Source: Styela clava (taxonomy: Eukaryota > Chordata > Ascidiacea > Stolidobranchia > Styelidae). Taken from it: 64,000 bases of DNA. A model generated the notes under the pieces. That model ran no database searches, was not told where the DNA came from, and saw only the letters and a program-made list of their open reading frames with translations. The DNA lies in assembly GCF_964204865.1 (NCBI RefSeq), contig NC_135255.1, forward strand, positions 2,976,001-3,040,000. The letters are read 5' to 3'. The translations under genes were made by a program, and so were the position numbers. Below, in pieces: positions 28,601 through 39,867 of the stretch. Positions within the stretch are counted from its first letter, which is position 1. Each line of letters begins with the position of its first letter.

Positions 28601-29065
28601 GTGACGTAATTTTTAGATGGCATACCGTAGTCAAGTCTGCAGGTGGGGTTTAGGATTGACACGTGAAAAATTGGGGTCTAGCAGGTCTGCAGGTGGGGGT
28701 TTGGATTGACACGTGAAAAATTGGGGTCTAGCAGGTGGGGGTTTGGATTGACATACAGACATATGCAAAAATTGTTGCGCCGGGCCAAGTAGAAGTGCAT
28801 GTGGTACTAAACTATACCAGACCCAAAAATTGTTATGGTACGCTCACTGGAAGTACTACCGGTACGTTTGGTACCGGTACCGGTACGAAACTACACGAGG
28901 CCGCAGACACATGGTACTAATGAAAGCGTGTTCTGCTGGTACGGTACCGGATGATTTCAATTGTGAACTTACTTGTTGTTCGTTGATTGCTCGGAAATCA
29001 TATCTATAATATTGTCTCTTTGATCGTCGGTTTGACTGACGCCTAGGCTTCAGATTGAATACCAT
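22638..29065 (-). CDS. PTDSS1: Phosphatidylserine synthase 1
   Basis: Twelve exons join in phase: 28973-29065, 27022-27116, 26557-26674, 26131-26277, 25770-25928, 25018-25169, 24605-24746, 24137-24249, 23872-23937, 23461-23560, 23327-23389 and 22638-22862. The product is 490 aa; human PTDSS1 has 473. Diagnostic blocks in order are [104 protein letters not shown] and [21 protein letters not shown] followed by FFYKPH favours PTDSS1 over PTDSS2. The enzyme is a multi-pass ER and mitochondria-associated membrane protein that exchanges the head group of phosphatidylcholine for serine. The last exon encodes a Ser/Glu-rich cytosolic tail ([16 protein letters not shown]) ending in ARFGK. Intron 1 is about 1.86 kb and packed with repeats. 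Nothing in the frame looks broken. Confidence 0.95.
27175..28930. repeat. Cluster of alternating inverted repeats in PTDSS1 intron 1
   Basis: A module containing 'cctaacccccatctgacta', 'atccaaaaattacgtca' and 'tgacgtca'-like half sites recurs at least seven times in alternating orientation. Approximate positions are 27246-27345 (+), 27480-27560 (-), 27715-27795 (-), 27975-28040 (+), 28215-28310 (-), 28375-28470 (+) and 28570-28665 (-). A second module, 'gtttcgtacct' with 'gggcgtagcataacaa', occurs as direct neighbours at 27870-27960 and inverted near 28305-28350. The pattern looks like nested or compound MITEs. Confidence 0.65.
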
Positions 29066-29113
29066 CGCGCTAAGTTACGGTATAATATATTCGAAGACTG
29101 TTGCAGTAGCTAG

Positions 29114-30357
29114 CAGTGGTTCCCAACCGGTGGGAAATTTCCCTCTAGTGGGGAATTTGGAGGTTGAAGGTAGGAAAATTATGGCTCCTCTAAAAATGTA
29201 CGCACAGCAACACAATTATTAAATATTACACAATGAAAATCACAACATATGCCATGAAGCGAAAAAAAATTCCTATTCAATTAATCAAAACTTTAGTAAA
29301 ATATCACGATGTTGGGCATGATATTCTGATCGTACTACGCAACTCATTTTGATCTTTGGTTGGCCGATAACAATAACAACCTCACAGGCATGTCTTGAAC
29401 GAGCACCAATGCTTTGAACAATACGCAAGAAGATTTTCGTTGCAGAGGCGCAAAAGAGAACAGTTTTTATTCAAATGTCTCAGAAGTATTGGGTAGGCAC
29501 GCGCTCTGATGAACAAATATTTGACCCGTTCCTCCATTCTGCTAAATTGTTAATAAAAGATAATGGCTTATGTAAAAATAAAGTACGATCATAGTCATCT
29601 CGGCTACGTTTCATGTTTTTAACGAAAATTTTTGAGCACCTGCCGCAATGCGTTTCTATGCACTAAGAATATCTCCAATGGTTCTATGTAACCCCATGAA
29701 ATGAGGCAACATATTTCAAATATTCATTTGCTTATCAGTTTGCTGAAAAAATTGTGCAAACTAAAAGCAGGATAAGATTCGACAACATGGGCAATTTCAA
29801 ATGAGTTCAAATGTGATATTGACTGCGTCATTTGTAGATGTCCTTGAATAGCAAGAACCAAAAGTTCCATAACATCGGTGGGACATAAATGAAACTTTGT
29901 TTCGTGGAGTGTGATGATACTGTATTCTGCCGAGTGAGTCTGCGGCGCCAAAGAAGAACGAATCTCCTTGTCCAATAGCAATGCGCATTTTCAAAAATAG
30001 ATTCTTCAGACTTCCGGTCTACCACATATAAAAAACAGCAGAATTGATATAGACGGTGTAGTGTAATGTAAACTTTGATGAGTTTTTTGTAATTTTAAGC
30101 GTTGAATTGTTCTATTCGATGGATAACACTGATTTTCTTTACACGGATCGTCACTGTCTTGGGATGCTAGACGGCGGAAGAAATGTTTTCACGGGGTTTC
30201 AACCTCTACACCAATTGCAAGCCTTTATTATAGAAAGTCATACCAATTATTATTGTCAGGAAAATTAGTCTTTTTAAACAAGTTCATATGTAATGGGAAA
30301 TACCAACTCAGCCTAATCGGAAGTGGGAAATTGAGATAAAAAGGTTGGGAACTCCTG
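29114..30357. mobile_element. hAT-like element with 'cagtggttcccaacc' ends
   Basis: The left end is cagtggttcccaaccggt and the right end is ggttgggaactcctg, a near-perfect 15-bp inverted pair common in hAT elements. The interior is about 1.2 kb with only short overlapping frames on the minus strand around 29730-30025 and no clear transposase. I see no clean target duplication. The left end starts about 50 bp upstream of the PTDSS1 start codon. Confidence 0.55.
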
Positions 30358-30522
30358 AAGATTGTACAACGCCGGACTGGAGAGGCGCAGTTATTACACA
30401 TAAGTTTCCCAACTCAAGCAGATTTCTCTCGTTTTTTTTCTATGGTTCCTACAAAGTGGAATCTTCAATAATTAAATAATAAATAAGATGATAAATAAGG
30501 GACACATTTATGTACAAATATG

Positions 30523-30631
30523 GGAGCTCCAGAAGTATGTGCACCAAGATGGCGCACAACCTGACATAATATGTGTACCAGGTTAGGGTTCAGGTTTTGC
30601 GCCATCTTGGTGCGCATACTTCGGGAGCGCC
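30523..30631. mobile_element. 109-bp palindromic MITE with 8-bp TSD
   Basis: Both flanks carry the octamer caaatatg (30515-30522 and 30632-30639). The element begins ggagctccagaagtatg and ends catacttcgggagcgcc, and the inverted ends continue through 'caccaagatggcgca'. The spacer contains gtgtaccaggttagggtt. Related copies lie near 16975-17112 and 47780-47850. It codes for nothing. Confidence 0.8.
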
Positions 30632-30744
30632 CAAATATGAAAATAAGTATATACATTAATAACAGCATCATCAATCACATGCATTTTCATCAAATTCATG
30701 GTGTTCCGTTGTTCATCGAGTTGATTCCACAGTTTAATTTTAAT

Positions 30745-31200
30745 TACCGTATTTCCCGGCGAATAAGTCGCTTTTCTAGACCCAAAGTTTTGGCCTGATT
30801 ATTTTTTTTTTTTTTGGTGGGGGGGGCGTCTTATTAGGCGAGTATGGTAATTTTCATTTTTTTGGTGTCGCCTTATTATGTATTAGGTAATGTTCTTTTA
30901 TGGTGGACGCAATCGCGAGTTGAACACAATTAGATTACAATTTAAAGACATTTTGAATTCCCGTAAATATTATGGATTGAATATTACGCTACAAGAACAC
31001 GTCATTATAGGCTATTTCAATCAATGCACAAATGCGGCGACCGCTCAAAAGGCATTGCATGGTATTATGTGATTCCGATGTTGACTCGATTTTACTTCCC
31101 CGACTTATTGGCAGGTTAAATCCAGAAACCCATTATTTCAGGCGCAAAAACGGGCCTCGTCTGATTTACCGGGTAGACTTATTCGCCGGGAAATACGGTA
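30745..31200. mobile_element. TIR element with perfect 25-bp ends
   Basis: The first 25 bases, from taccgtatttcccggcg through aataagtc, are repeated exactly in reverse complement at 31176-31200. The terminal TA pair could be the target site. A poly-T/poly-G stretch at about 30800-30830 is internal. There is no recognisable transposase, so it is a non-autonomous DNA element. Confidence 0.7.
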
Positions 31201-33209
31201 GCTATAAAGATAGCCCAACGTCAAATTTCTTCTTATTTCAGCGCGGTCACATTTTATGGTGCATATTATCGGTTGACCATTATTTCGAGGTAAGGTCGTT
31301 GCCTGAGTGGCGGGTTTGAATTATTGGAATCAGTGAAGTAGGACAGTTAAGTTGTTTTTAACGTTACACCACGCTTCAGATGCGTTGATGTCCATTGTTC
31401 CATCGATCGGCTCGGAAACTCTGCATAAATTTGGCCTCTGCAACACGGAACATTTGTTCAATTTTGAGGCTGTGACTTTTTAGCATAAGGATGGTTGCAT
31501 AACAATTTTGTGCAATGTATACTTTGTTACAGTTATTGTTCCCGCAAGGTGTAAAGTTTGATGTTTGGTAAAAATTCAATTTTTCTATGCTTCGACCTTT
31601 TTTTGTTTACTGAGCGGCTATTATCCTCTCGCTAATATACCTGAACAAATGTGTCGCTAATTTAGGATAGGATAGGATTTACATATTTAACCCGGGGGAG
31701 AGGAAGCCGATAAGACGGCTTATCCATATGGCACTCGACCAGGCGTGTGTCGCGCTTGGGCGATAGGAACGGATTTATCAGCGACTCGAAATCCAAGATA
31801 TATGTATTTTATTGGGAGCGCAAAATAAATGTAACAAAACGCATCGTTTTGCCTTATAACTTCGTATTTTTGGAAACCGGGTGTAGTGAAAAGTTAAATT
31901 TGAACTAAATAAATCGCAAATATTGTTTTATCATCTAACGTTGGGTAGGCTACTCATCATTTTCCGGGAGAATCCGAAAAGTCATTTAATTTAAAATAAA
32001 GAATGTTTCACTATTCCAAAATTAAGATTGTTGCAATCGGAAATTACTATTGATTACTATCCAATAAAAACAATCACAGAACATGAAGAATTACTCTGCC
32101 CCTACTTCACTTTAATAACTTATGGCACCGATGCAGAGATGACTGGCAGATGCCTCCCGCACTTTATCCTATGTCTCAGTATATATTTTCATTTATTTCA
32201 ACCGAAAATAAAACTTCCAAATACGCAAATAAATTCGAACGGAAATCCTCTTGCGTAAGCTTGAAGATATAGCAAACTGATGACGTATTAACGGATCACT
32301 CATGCGTAGCGAACCGGCCGTGAGCGAACTATATTCAGTGAACTATGCTCTTAGCGAGCAAGAATCACGTTCACTTCTTCGCCGCAATCGCCACAAGGTG
32401 CCGCTATTTTTCATTGTGATCACCAATTCGCATACAAAAAACGAATCTCTTGTCCATAGAGGATTTTGAAATAAATAATAGTATTAGCCTTCTGGAGAAA
32501 AATTCTATCTTAAACCACTGAAAATTTCAAAGCAATTGGTCCAGTTATCAAAGAGAAAAGCGATTTCTTCAAAACGTGTCAATGAACAAAAACAACAAAA
32601 CGATCGTTATGTCCACTACGTGTCCAACGGCAGAGTGTGAAAATATAGGAATAACAAAATACGTATTTATATACCAAGTAGATCAAAATTTAATTGTCGC
32701 TTATCCCGTGTATATTTGTGTCTTGCTAAATTCCAAAATATTTATCATTTATTTATTTTTTTCATACCTTCCAAATTTACGATAGTTTGAAAATGCGATA
32801 ATGATTTAATGGAACGATCAAATTCTCCATCCAAAATGTAAATAATGCGCAATGAATACTTCATAACCACTTGTGTACACATAAACGGCCCGGAAGCCAT
32901 GCTTGAAGATAACAAGAGAAAATATTTTATATACCATACGATATTTGTTAGTACACGGTGACACGATATCGTTACATACTAAGCTTGGTGCCATATACAG
33001 GATATGAAAATCAAACCTACATCGGATTCAATTGTATCACTAGTATATCGATATTATTATTTCATTGTATATTATTGTGATAGAATATTATTATGGAAGT
33101 ATGAATTTTCATGAATGCTGTATAATATATATTACTATAGGTATTTGATGAAATACACGTGTACATATCCTCATATCTCATTAATATATTGAAAAACTTT
33201 TAATTTCAG
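31201..33209. repeat. Upstream part of the duplicated SLC5 block
   Basis: About 31250-31620 resembles 38890-39290: both contain 'catatcatcggttgacca'-like and 'acagttaagttgtttttaa' strings, and 'ctcgctaatatacctgaac' occurs in both. About 32690-32890 resembles 40360-40570. The exons that should carry the transporter N-terminus are not found between them. Instead about 31665-31800 carries a repeat (ggatttacatatttaacccg) also hinted at near 19480. Confidence 0.5.
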
Positions 33210-36200
33210 TTCCCAGTAGCAACTTCGATTGCAGTATCAATTATCTCTGCCATTACAGTAATTGAAACTCCTAGTGAAATTTATTTGTTTGGTACGGCAT
33301 ATACTTGGTGGGCTGTAGCAGTTCTAGCTTTCAACGGAATTGCCAAAATGTTTGAACAGCGTATTTGAGGTGAATCTCGTTTAGTCAAATTTCAGTTTTT
33401 TTTTTTTTACTTTTTAACACGCAAATTACTACAATTGTTTTGTTACTGTAATATTTTTTTAGTATTTTAAGCTTAGATTTCATCGGAAAATACGGATTGT
33501 AACTTCTTTTCTTGAACTTATCAATACGGTAGGATTCATTTGAACTTTTAATGACATCAACATGAGGGATAAAAATTGTTATATACGCAAGTGTAGAAAG
33601 ACTTGTATTCTTAGTATCGGCTCAAAAAGCAGCCGCTTCTTATTGTCGATGACAAATAATAGGTTCTGATTTTGAATGAAACAGATTTTAAACGTACAAA
33701 TTTAATGGCGAAAGAAAATAACTCATAGGTCGTGCATTGCTATTTTTAAGGTATAAGTATAAGGAAATATTCAAAACATATCTTTACATACATGATGCAG
33801 AATATGAATACCATTTAAATTCCATATCCAGTTGTTCAGTGGATGAACAATAACAATGTTTTATTTTAGATTTTTTACCTTGGCATCACTGTGTATGTGC
33901 CATCTCTTGCATTGAGTGCAGTGACACCACTACTATTGCTATTACAAGCGCAACTTGCACGTTTTACACGGCGGTTGTGAGTGTTTTGCGTTTGTATTAT
34001 GTTATATACAATTGATTGAGGTTCATTATACATATTAGGAATAAAATGAAGGCTGTTATATGGACGGATGTCTTTCAATCAATAATCATGATAGTGGGAA
34101 TGTTGGCTGTTCTTATAAATAGAATTATTGTAGTTATGGCTTTAATGAAATTATATCAGCCATGGAACGTGGCGGAAGAAATAATTTTCTAGTGTTAGTA
34201 AATATTTCATAATTGAATACATACTGTTTAAATAAATGTTTTATAATAATTTGATACATCTAAAACTACCTGGATTTTCTGACCTAATAACCTGTTGTCG
34301 CATTGAGTTATCATTTATCTACCAATTATATATTTTGTCAAATGATACCTAGATATTCTGTCGCAACTTCCTATTCTATAACTCTTTCCCAATCTGGTTT
34401 AACTATGAGTTTATATAGCTTTGAGGAGATTCGAACCAATAGAATATTTGCACATTGAAGCTCTGTAATTCTACTGATTCGTCTGGTTTGGATTTTAAAT
34501 ACTGTAACATTTTATTATCTGGGCACCCTTAAAGAATCTTTTATGCTAACACATGTAATGAGAAAATGCGATAGCAGCACTGCACGACCCACCTGCATAA
34601 CAAGACGACGTTATTTTCAGAATGGTAATTTAATACACACCGAGTCAAATATACATTTCATCACGAAAATAGAATTTTGAATAGAAAAAAAAAGTGACTA
34701 TAACCTTCCAGAAGATTCATATAGTATGGTTCGAGTCTTCTTATTTTGTTTTTAACCAATCCAAACCTTACACATCTTTTTTCTGCATTGAAGATTTGAT
34801 CCAGATCCAAGAATTCGCGGGTCTTTTTGGACAATTGTGTTTGGCGTAGGATTTATCACTTGCCAGAGAATCGTTAGCAATCAGATATTCATTCAACGTT
34901 GGTTGGCATGCGGAAAAGTGAAAGAGGCAAAAATGTATTTTTATTTGACTATCATGATTAGGCACGGTCTCGGGTCCCTTTACACATCAGTGCATTTTTT
35001 ATATATATTTTTGGGTTATCAGATTTAAAGCAATTTTGTTTTTTCACAGTTATCTATTTCCCAGGTTGAAAATCGGAAATTACTTTACTCTGCAAATGTG
35101 AATTAAAGTTCGTCTTTTCATATGCGGGTGTTTATGATTTCGGACATGACATGACGTCAACCCATCTCTTAATAGAATGGGGTCGTAGGTACTAGGTATA
35201 TCCCAAGAATGAAAACATTCTCTAACAACAAAAATGAAACTTCCTGCTTGGAGTATTTCTGTCACTTTTGATTCTGCCAGTTGACGCTCGTATACGATAT
35301 TTTACCTATTGAAGCCACGTTGTAATGAAAACAATGCCAAAATTCTGCTGCAAGCCACTATAAAATATATCGTGCGGAGATTGTTTTTTTTTCAAGGCAG
35401 TCGGTCTAAGTGGGATTCCAATAGTAATTTTTTTCTCGTGTCTGTGGGAAATGGTTTGGTGATGTACGCTCATTACAAAGGATGTGATCCTTTGATGTCC
35501 GAAAAAATTTCAAAAATCGATCAGACGATGCCTCTTTTTGCTGTTGAAATATTTCACAACATTCCTGGTATGGCTGGACTATTTGTTTCGGCGGCCTTTT
35601 GTGGAACTTCGAGGTAATATTCATTATGTTACGACAACGAGTAATATTTTTAAATATTTAAACTTACAACCATATTGTAAAATTGTGCTAAGCGGTGATA
35701 TGCTGTGTCAGTAACTTTTCAATACTAAAACATTCATAAATTAGTGATTGATGAGGACATGAATTGACGCACAACTGGTGTGATTAAGTGATACCGTCTA
35801 TTTAGTCCAGTAATCCCATTTCAGTTATATAACGAAATATACAGTACAAATTTATAACGAATTTACAGTACAGTTTTGTCAGGCATCACTGGCAGCTTTA
35901 GCAATGATGGATTTCGTATTGCCTTCATTTCCAAATCTAAGCGCCAAAAACAAGATATTTTTCAGCAAATTATTCAGTATATAAGTGAATTTCCACATTG
36001 GAATGCTCCTGTGTAATGCTATATAAAATAGATCTGGACACAAGATAGAATGAATGAACCATAAAATATTTTTAATTAATGTAATATTTTTCCAAATTGA
36101 GTAGTAGAACGACATCACCATTTGGACGAATGGATAATGGGAAGATGGTTTACAGTTTGCACTTTACTCCATTACTGTAATGTTGCAATATAGAATTTTT

Positions 36201-37620
36201 CGTATGTGTGCTGTTTAAAGTTTCATACAAACGGATGATATATCAATTCTCAACGTTTCAGCGCTCGGTTTTGGACTAGTAGTGATGCTTCTTTCTTTTG
36301 CTATATCACTTACTTCGTTAAATATTATACAATTTGGAAATTTCATTGCTGGATTAATGGGCGGACCGGTCTTAGCAGTTTTTACGCTGGGTATTTTTAT
36401 GCCATGAATGGATCATAAAGTAGTTTGTGTATGTTCTTTCATTGTTATATAATTGATATTGAATACGTATTTTGAAATTTGCTTTGCACTATCGAATGAT
36501 TATGTAGTTGGTTTGCTTTGGATAACCATAACATATATTACTCTTGATTTAGCTTGCCCATTTTACTTCAGGGCGCGATAGCTGGATTTTTGTTCGGATT
36601 CGCTTGTACATGTTGGGTTGGAATATCTGCAATTTTGTATCCAAGTAACAGTCCTGCGGAGTTAGCATTAACGATAGATAATTGTACAATGCCGCTTAAC
36701 TCTACAATAGAAATAACGACCGTTACTACTTTAAATGTAGTATTTGCACATTTAAATGTTACAGCAAAACCTACAACTGTTGATCATTCTGAAGGATTTG
36801 TCAGTTTTTTTTTTCAATGCGTCTAGTTTAAATTTGATTTATTTATTATATCAGATATCAATTTTAATTATGATATTTTTTTGACTTGATACTGTATGTG
36901 AGTCATTCTGAAATACTTACGTGGTTGTAAAACTGAATATTATGTTTCCAAGGTATGATAACCAAGTTTAATCAATGAGAGATATTCATACAATTTTCCT
37001 TATTTTACTCGATGAAGATTAGTTATTAGAATGAAAATGTAAAACGCGAAAACGTTTTTGCAAGTACATAATTGGAAACGATAAAATTGGAACATAATTC
37101 GAAAAATAAAGTTTTCAAAGATATGTATATGTGACATCATGAACATGTCTATTTTATTGGAAAGCAATTTGATCCTTATTTAACAAGCAAAGACTGATGT
37201 AAAATCATGTGAATATATGCCAATTATTGAATATATTTTCGTTGTACTTCAAAATATCATTGTTATAGATTGACCATACACGAGACACTATAGGAAATTT
37301 CGCCCTTCATGTACGGAGTCCTAGGAATCATCACATCATTTGCTGGTGCTCACATAATATCAATTTTTACTGGTATGTAAAGAATGAACTAAATATACGC
37401 AATGCATTAATGTTAACGAAAACCAAACTTCGTCGTGATGATAAATTTTATGTGACAGGTTTCAGTTCTCCTTCAAATGCCAACAGTGATCTCTTCGTTC
37501 CTTTCATCGACAATAAGATGTTTCCCGGAGAAGTTAGGAAGTTTTTCCATTTTGGCGTACCTGGCACCAACAAAATGGGCCAATGACGTTGAAAATATGC
37601 CTTTCCATGAGGAGACATAA
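33210..37620 (+). pseudogene. SLC5-family transporter pseudogene (copy A)
   Basis: The exon-like blocks align one for one with exons 3-13 of the intact downstream copy: 33210-33369, 33463-33528, 33870-33976, about 34046-34193, 34794-34934, about 35397-35613, 35869-35976, 36262-36419, 36572-about 36795, 37269-37372 and 37459-37620. Exons 1 and 2 are missing. Visible lesions are a 29-nt deletion in the first block, 13 nt lost in the third, and a lost acceptor plus a one-base deletion in the fourth. The acceptor is shifted before the sixth block, and 5 nt are lost in the seventh. A Trp codon has become TGA near 36406, the donor after 36795 has changed from GT to AT, an in-frame TAG lies in the twelfth exon equivalent, and a deletion shortens the last. 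Some blocks, such as 33463-33528 and 34794-34934, remain intact in length. It cannot make a full transporter. I do not know whether it is transcribed. Confidence 0.88.
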
Positions 37621-37854
37621 TAGGACAAATCTCTTTAATTTCGTTGATTGGAACATTTAAAACTAGTCCATATAGCGATTTATCACCTTGCCAGATAAAC
37701 GTATAGCCGCGATATCTTTATATAGAGTATTTCACGACTGTCTTTGAAATTATATTTAGTATCACTTGTGTTCCAATGTAACAGAAAAGATATACCCGGA
37801 TATCTTATTTGAGAGTATCTTATGACGGTCTTAAATACTTGTATTTGGTATCTG

Positions 37855-38480
37855 TTATGCCCAGGTCCGATTCAGGTAGGATCATCAAATTATTTCGAAT
37901 TTTTCTGAACCCGTGCAAGAATTTGAATTCACCAATGAATGGAGGAATAATATTAAAACTTATCGGAACAGAAAATTTGTGGTGACATCCGGCAATTTTT
38001 TGAACTCTTTTGGGTTCGAATATTGGCAATTTGGTTAAATTTGAAAATTTGGAAAGATAATCGAATTTATGGCTCTATCCCGGTACCTGGGCAAAAATAT
38101 GAACTTACCTGTGGAAAGAGGTCTAACATAGCAACATGTTGCAATAAAAAAATTGTGGTGACATTCTGTGATTTTTCGAACTCTTTTGGGTTCGAATATT
38201 AATACTTTTGTAAAAGTTGAAAACGTTGGTAAGATAAACGATTTTTTGAGCTTTTCCAGTCTCGGGGGCAAAAATACGAATTTACTAATGAAAAGGGGTC
38301 TGATATGAGAACTTATTATAACAATAAAAATTGTGGTGACATCCTGCAATTTTTCGAACTTTTTGGCTTGGAATATGGACAATCTTGTAATAATTGAAAA
38401 TTTTGGTGAGGTAATCGAATTTTTCGATCTTTCCCGGTCCCGTGTATAAAAATATCAATTTACGCGTGGAACAAGGACTA
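37855..38480. repeat. Tandem repeat, about 180-bp unit, roughly 3.5 copies
   Basis: The string 'cgaactcttttgggttcgaat' or a close variant recurs near 37995, 38175 and 38357, and 'aaattgtggtgacat' with 'ggcaaaaatatgaactta' recurs in step. The units differ from each other by perhaps 15-25 percent by eye. The repeat sits immediately downstream of the SLC5 pseudogene. Confidence 0.7.
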
Positions 38481-39867
38481 GCAAGCTTTCCCAACGCCAA
38501 TGGTTTTAGTTCGCGGAAACTTTCATACGCATAGAGCCCTTGAAAATTAACAAGCCGGATGCTAGGCAAGGGATTAAAAAATCTAGAGTCCGAGAATATT
38601 TCAGCATCGTAGTCAATGAGTCAGACATGCTGTCGTACTTTGCCACCTGCTCAATCTGCAGAACACATCATTTTATAGACTGGATTTGATTGGATCAGCT
38701 ACGTATTGTATGACTGATTGCGATTCTTTACAGTTTACAATCAACTATAATCGTCCACCAAAATCAAATTTTTTTTTTACGTTGTGGGCAAAAGTGCGTA
38801 TCATAGTAAAAGCTTCATTGGACTGATTGGAGATTAACCTGTTTATATTTATTGAATGACTTTTGTATTAAGATCAATCTTTCTTGGTGCATATCATCGG
38901 TTGACCAATATTTCGTGACAAAGTATGACAGTTAAGTTGTTTTTATAACATTACGTCACTCGTTCAGGTGCGTTGATGCGCATTGTTCCGTAGATCGACT
39001 CGAAAAATCTAAAAATACCTGCTGCAAAATCTACATTGGACCGATTAGAGGTTAATATATTTATATATTAATTGAACGACTTTGGTTTTCGGTTCAATAT
39101 TTTCTTATCGGATGGCCCGATATTTTCATGATAAAGTAGTTGCTTGAGAGGCGGGTTTAAATATTTGAAGGAATCAAAGTAGGTCAAGTCAGTCATGTTT
39201 GATGCTTTGATGTTGGGTTAAAATTCATTTTCTCTAGGCTTCGGCTTTTTTCGTTTACTGAGCAGCCATTATTCTCTCGCTAATATACCTGAACGAATTT
39301 GTCGCTAATTTGGTAGTTAATACGCAATCTTCTGTTTGTAATAAAGGGTATGTTGAGTTTGATTTGTTTTAGTGGTGAATTTCCTCGATAAGATGGCCAC
39401 CAGTATGTAAAAAGCAATTCAGAATGATGCAGAATATGTTTAACGTAATAGCCAGGCCAAGTTTTGGGAAACGAGGTCAATCTTCTTCTAAATATTGAGA
39501 ACCTTGATATAGCTTGAACTATGTTCAGTTATGATTTTATACAGAGTTCACATAATGAAAGTCAGACAATCCATAATATATTGCAGATACGCAGATTTAT
39601 ACGCTTTCTCTATTCAGATGAGTTTTTCCACGTAAATGAAAGAAAAAACGCCGGATAATGAAAAGCAACAAATTGTCAAATCTTTCAACTTTGTATTAAA
39701 TCAGGAAAAATACCAAAACGTTTGAAAACGAGACGATAAAGACAGCCTAACCTCAAATTTCTTCTCATTTTGGCGCGGTTAAATCCATTATAATTGCATT
39801 TCTTTTTGAAAATAATATATGCATAAATTTCCTGTGTTTAAACCTTGAAAGCTGGTTTTGAGTTCTT
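38481..39867. repeat. Upstream flank of intact SLC5 copy
   Basis: About 38885-39300 is a diverged duplicate of 31250-31650 upstream of the pseudogene copy. Parts of 39720-39780 ('cctaacctcaaatttcttct') resemble 31207-31240. No extra coding exon is supported. The presumed promoter and 5' untranslated region of the intact transporter lie here. Confidence 0.45.

Noticed and set aside
29724..30025. Overlapping minus-strand frames inside the 29.1-30.4 kb element
   Set aside because: Three frames overlap with no clear transposase motif. They may be decayed coding sequence, but this cannot be supported.
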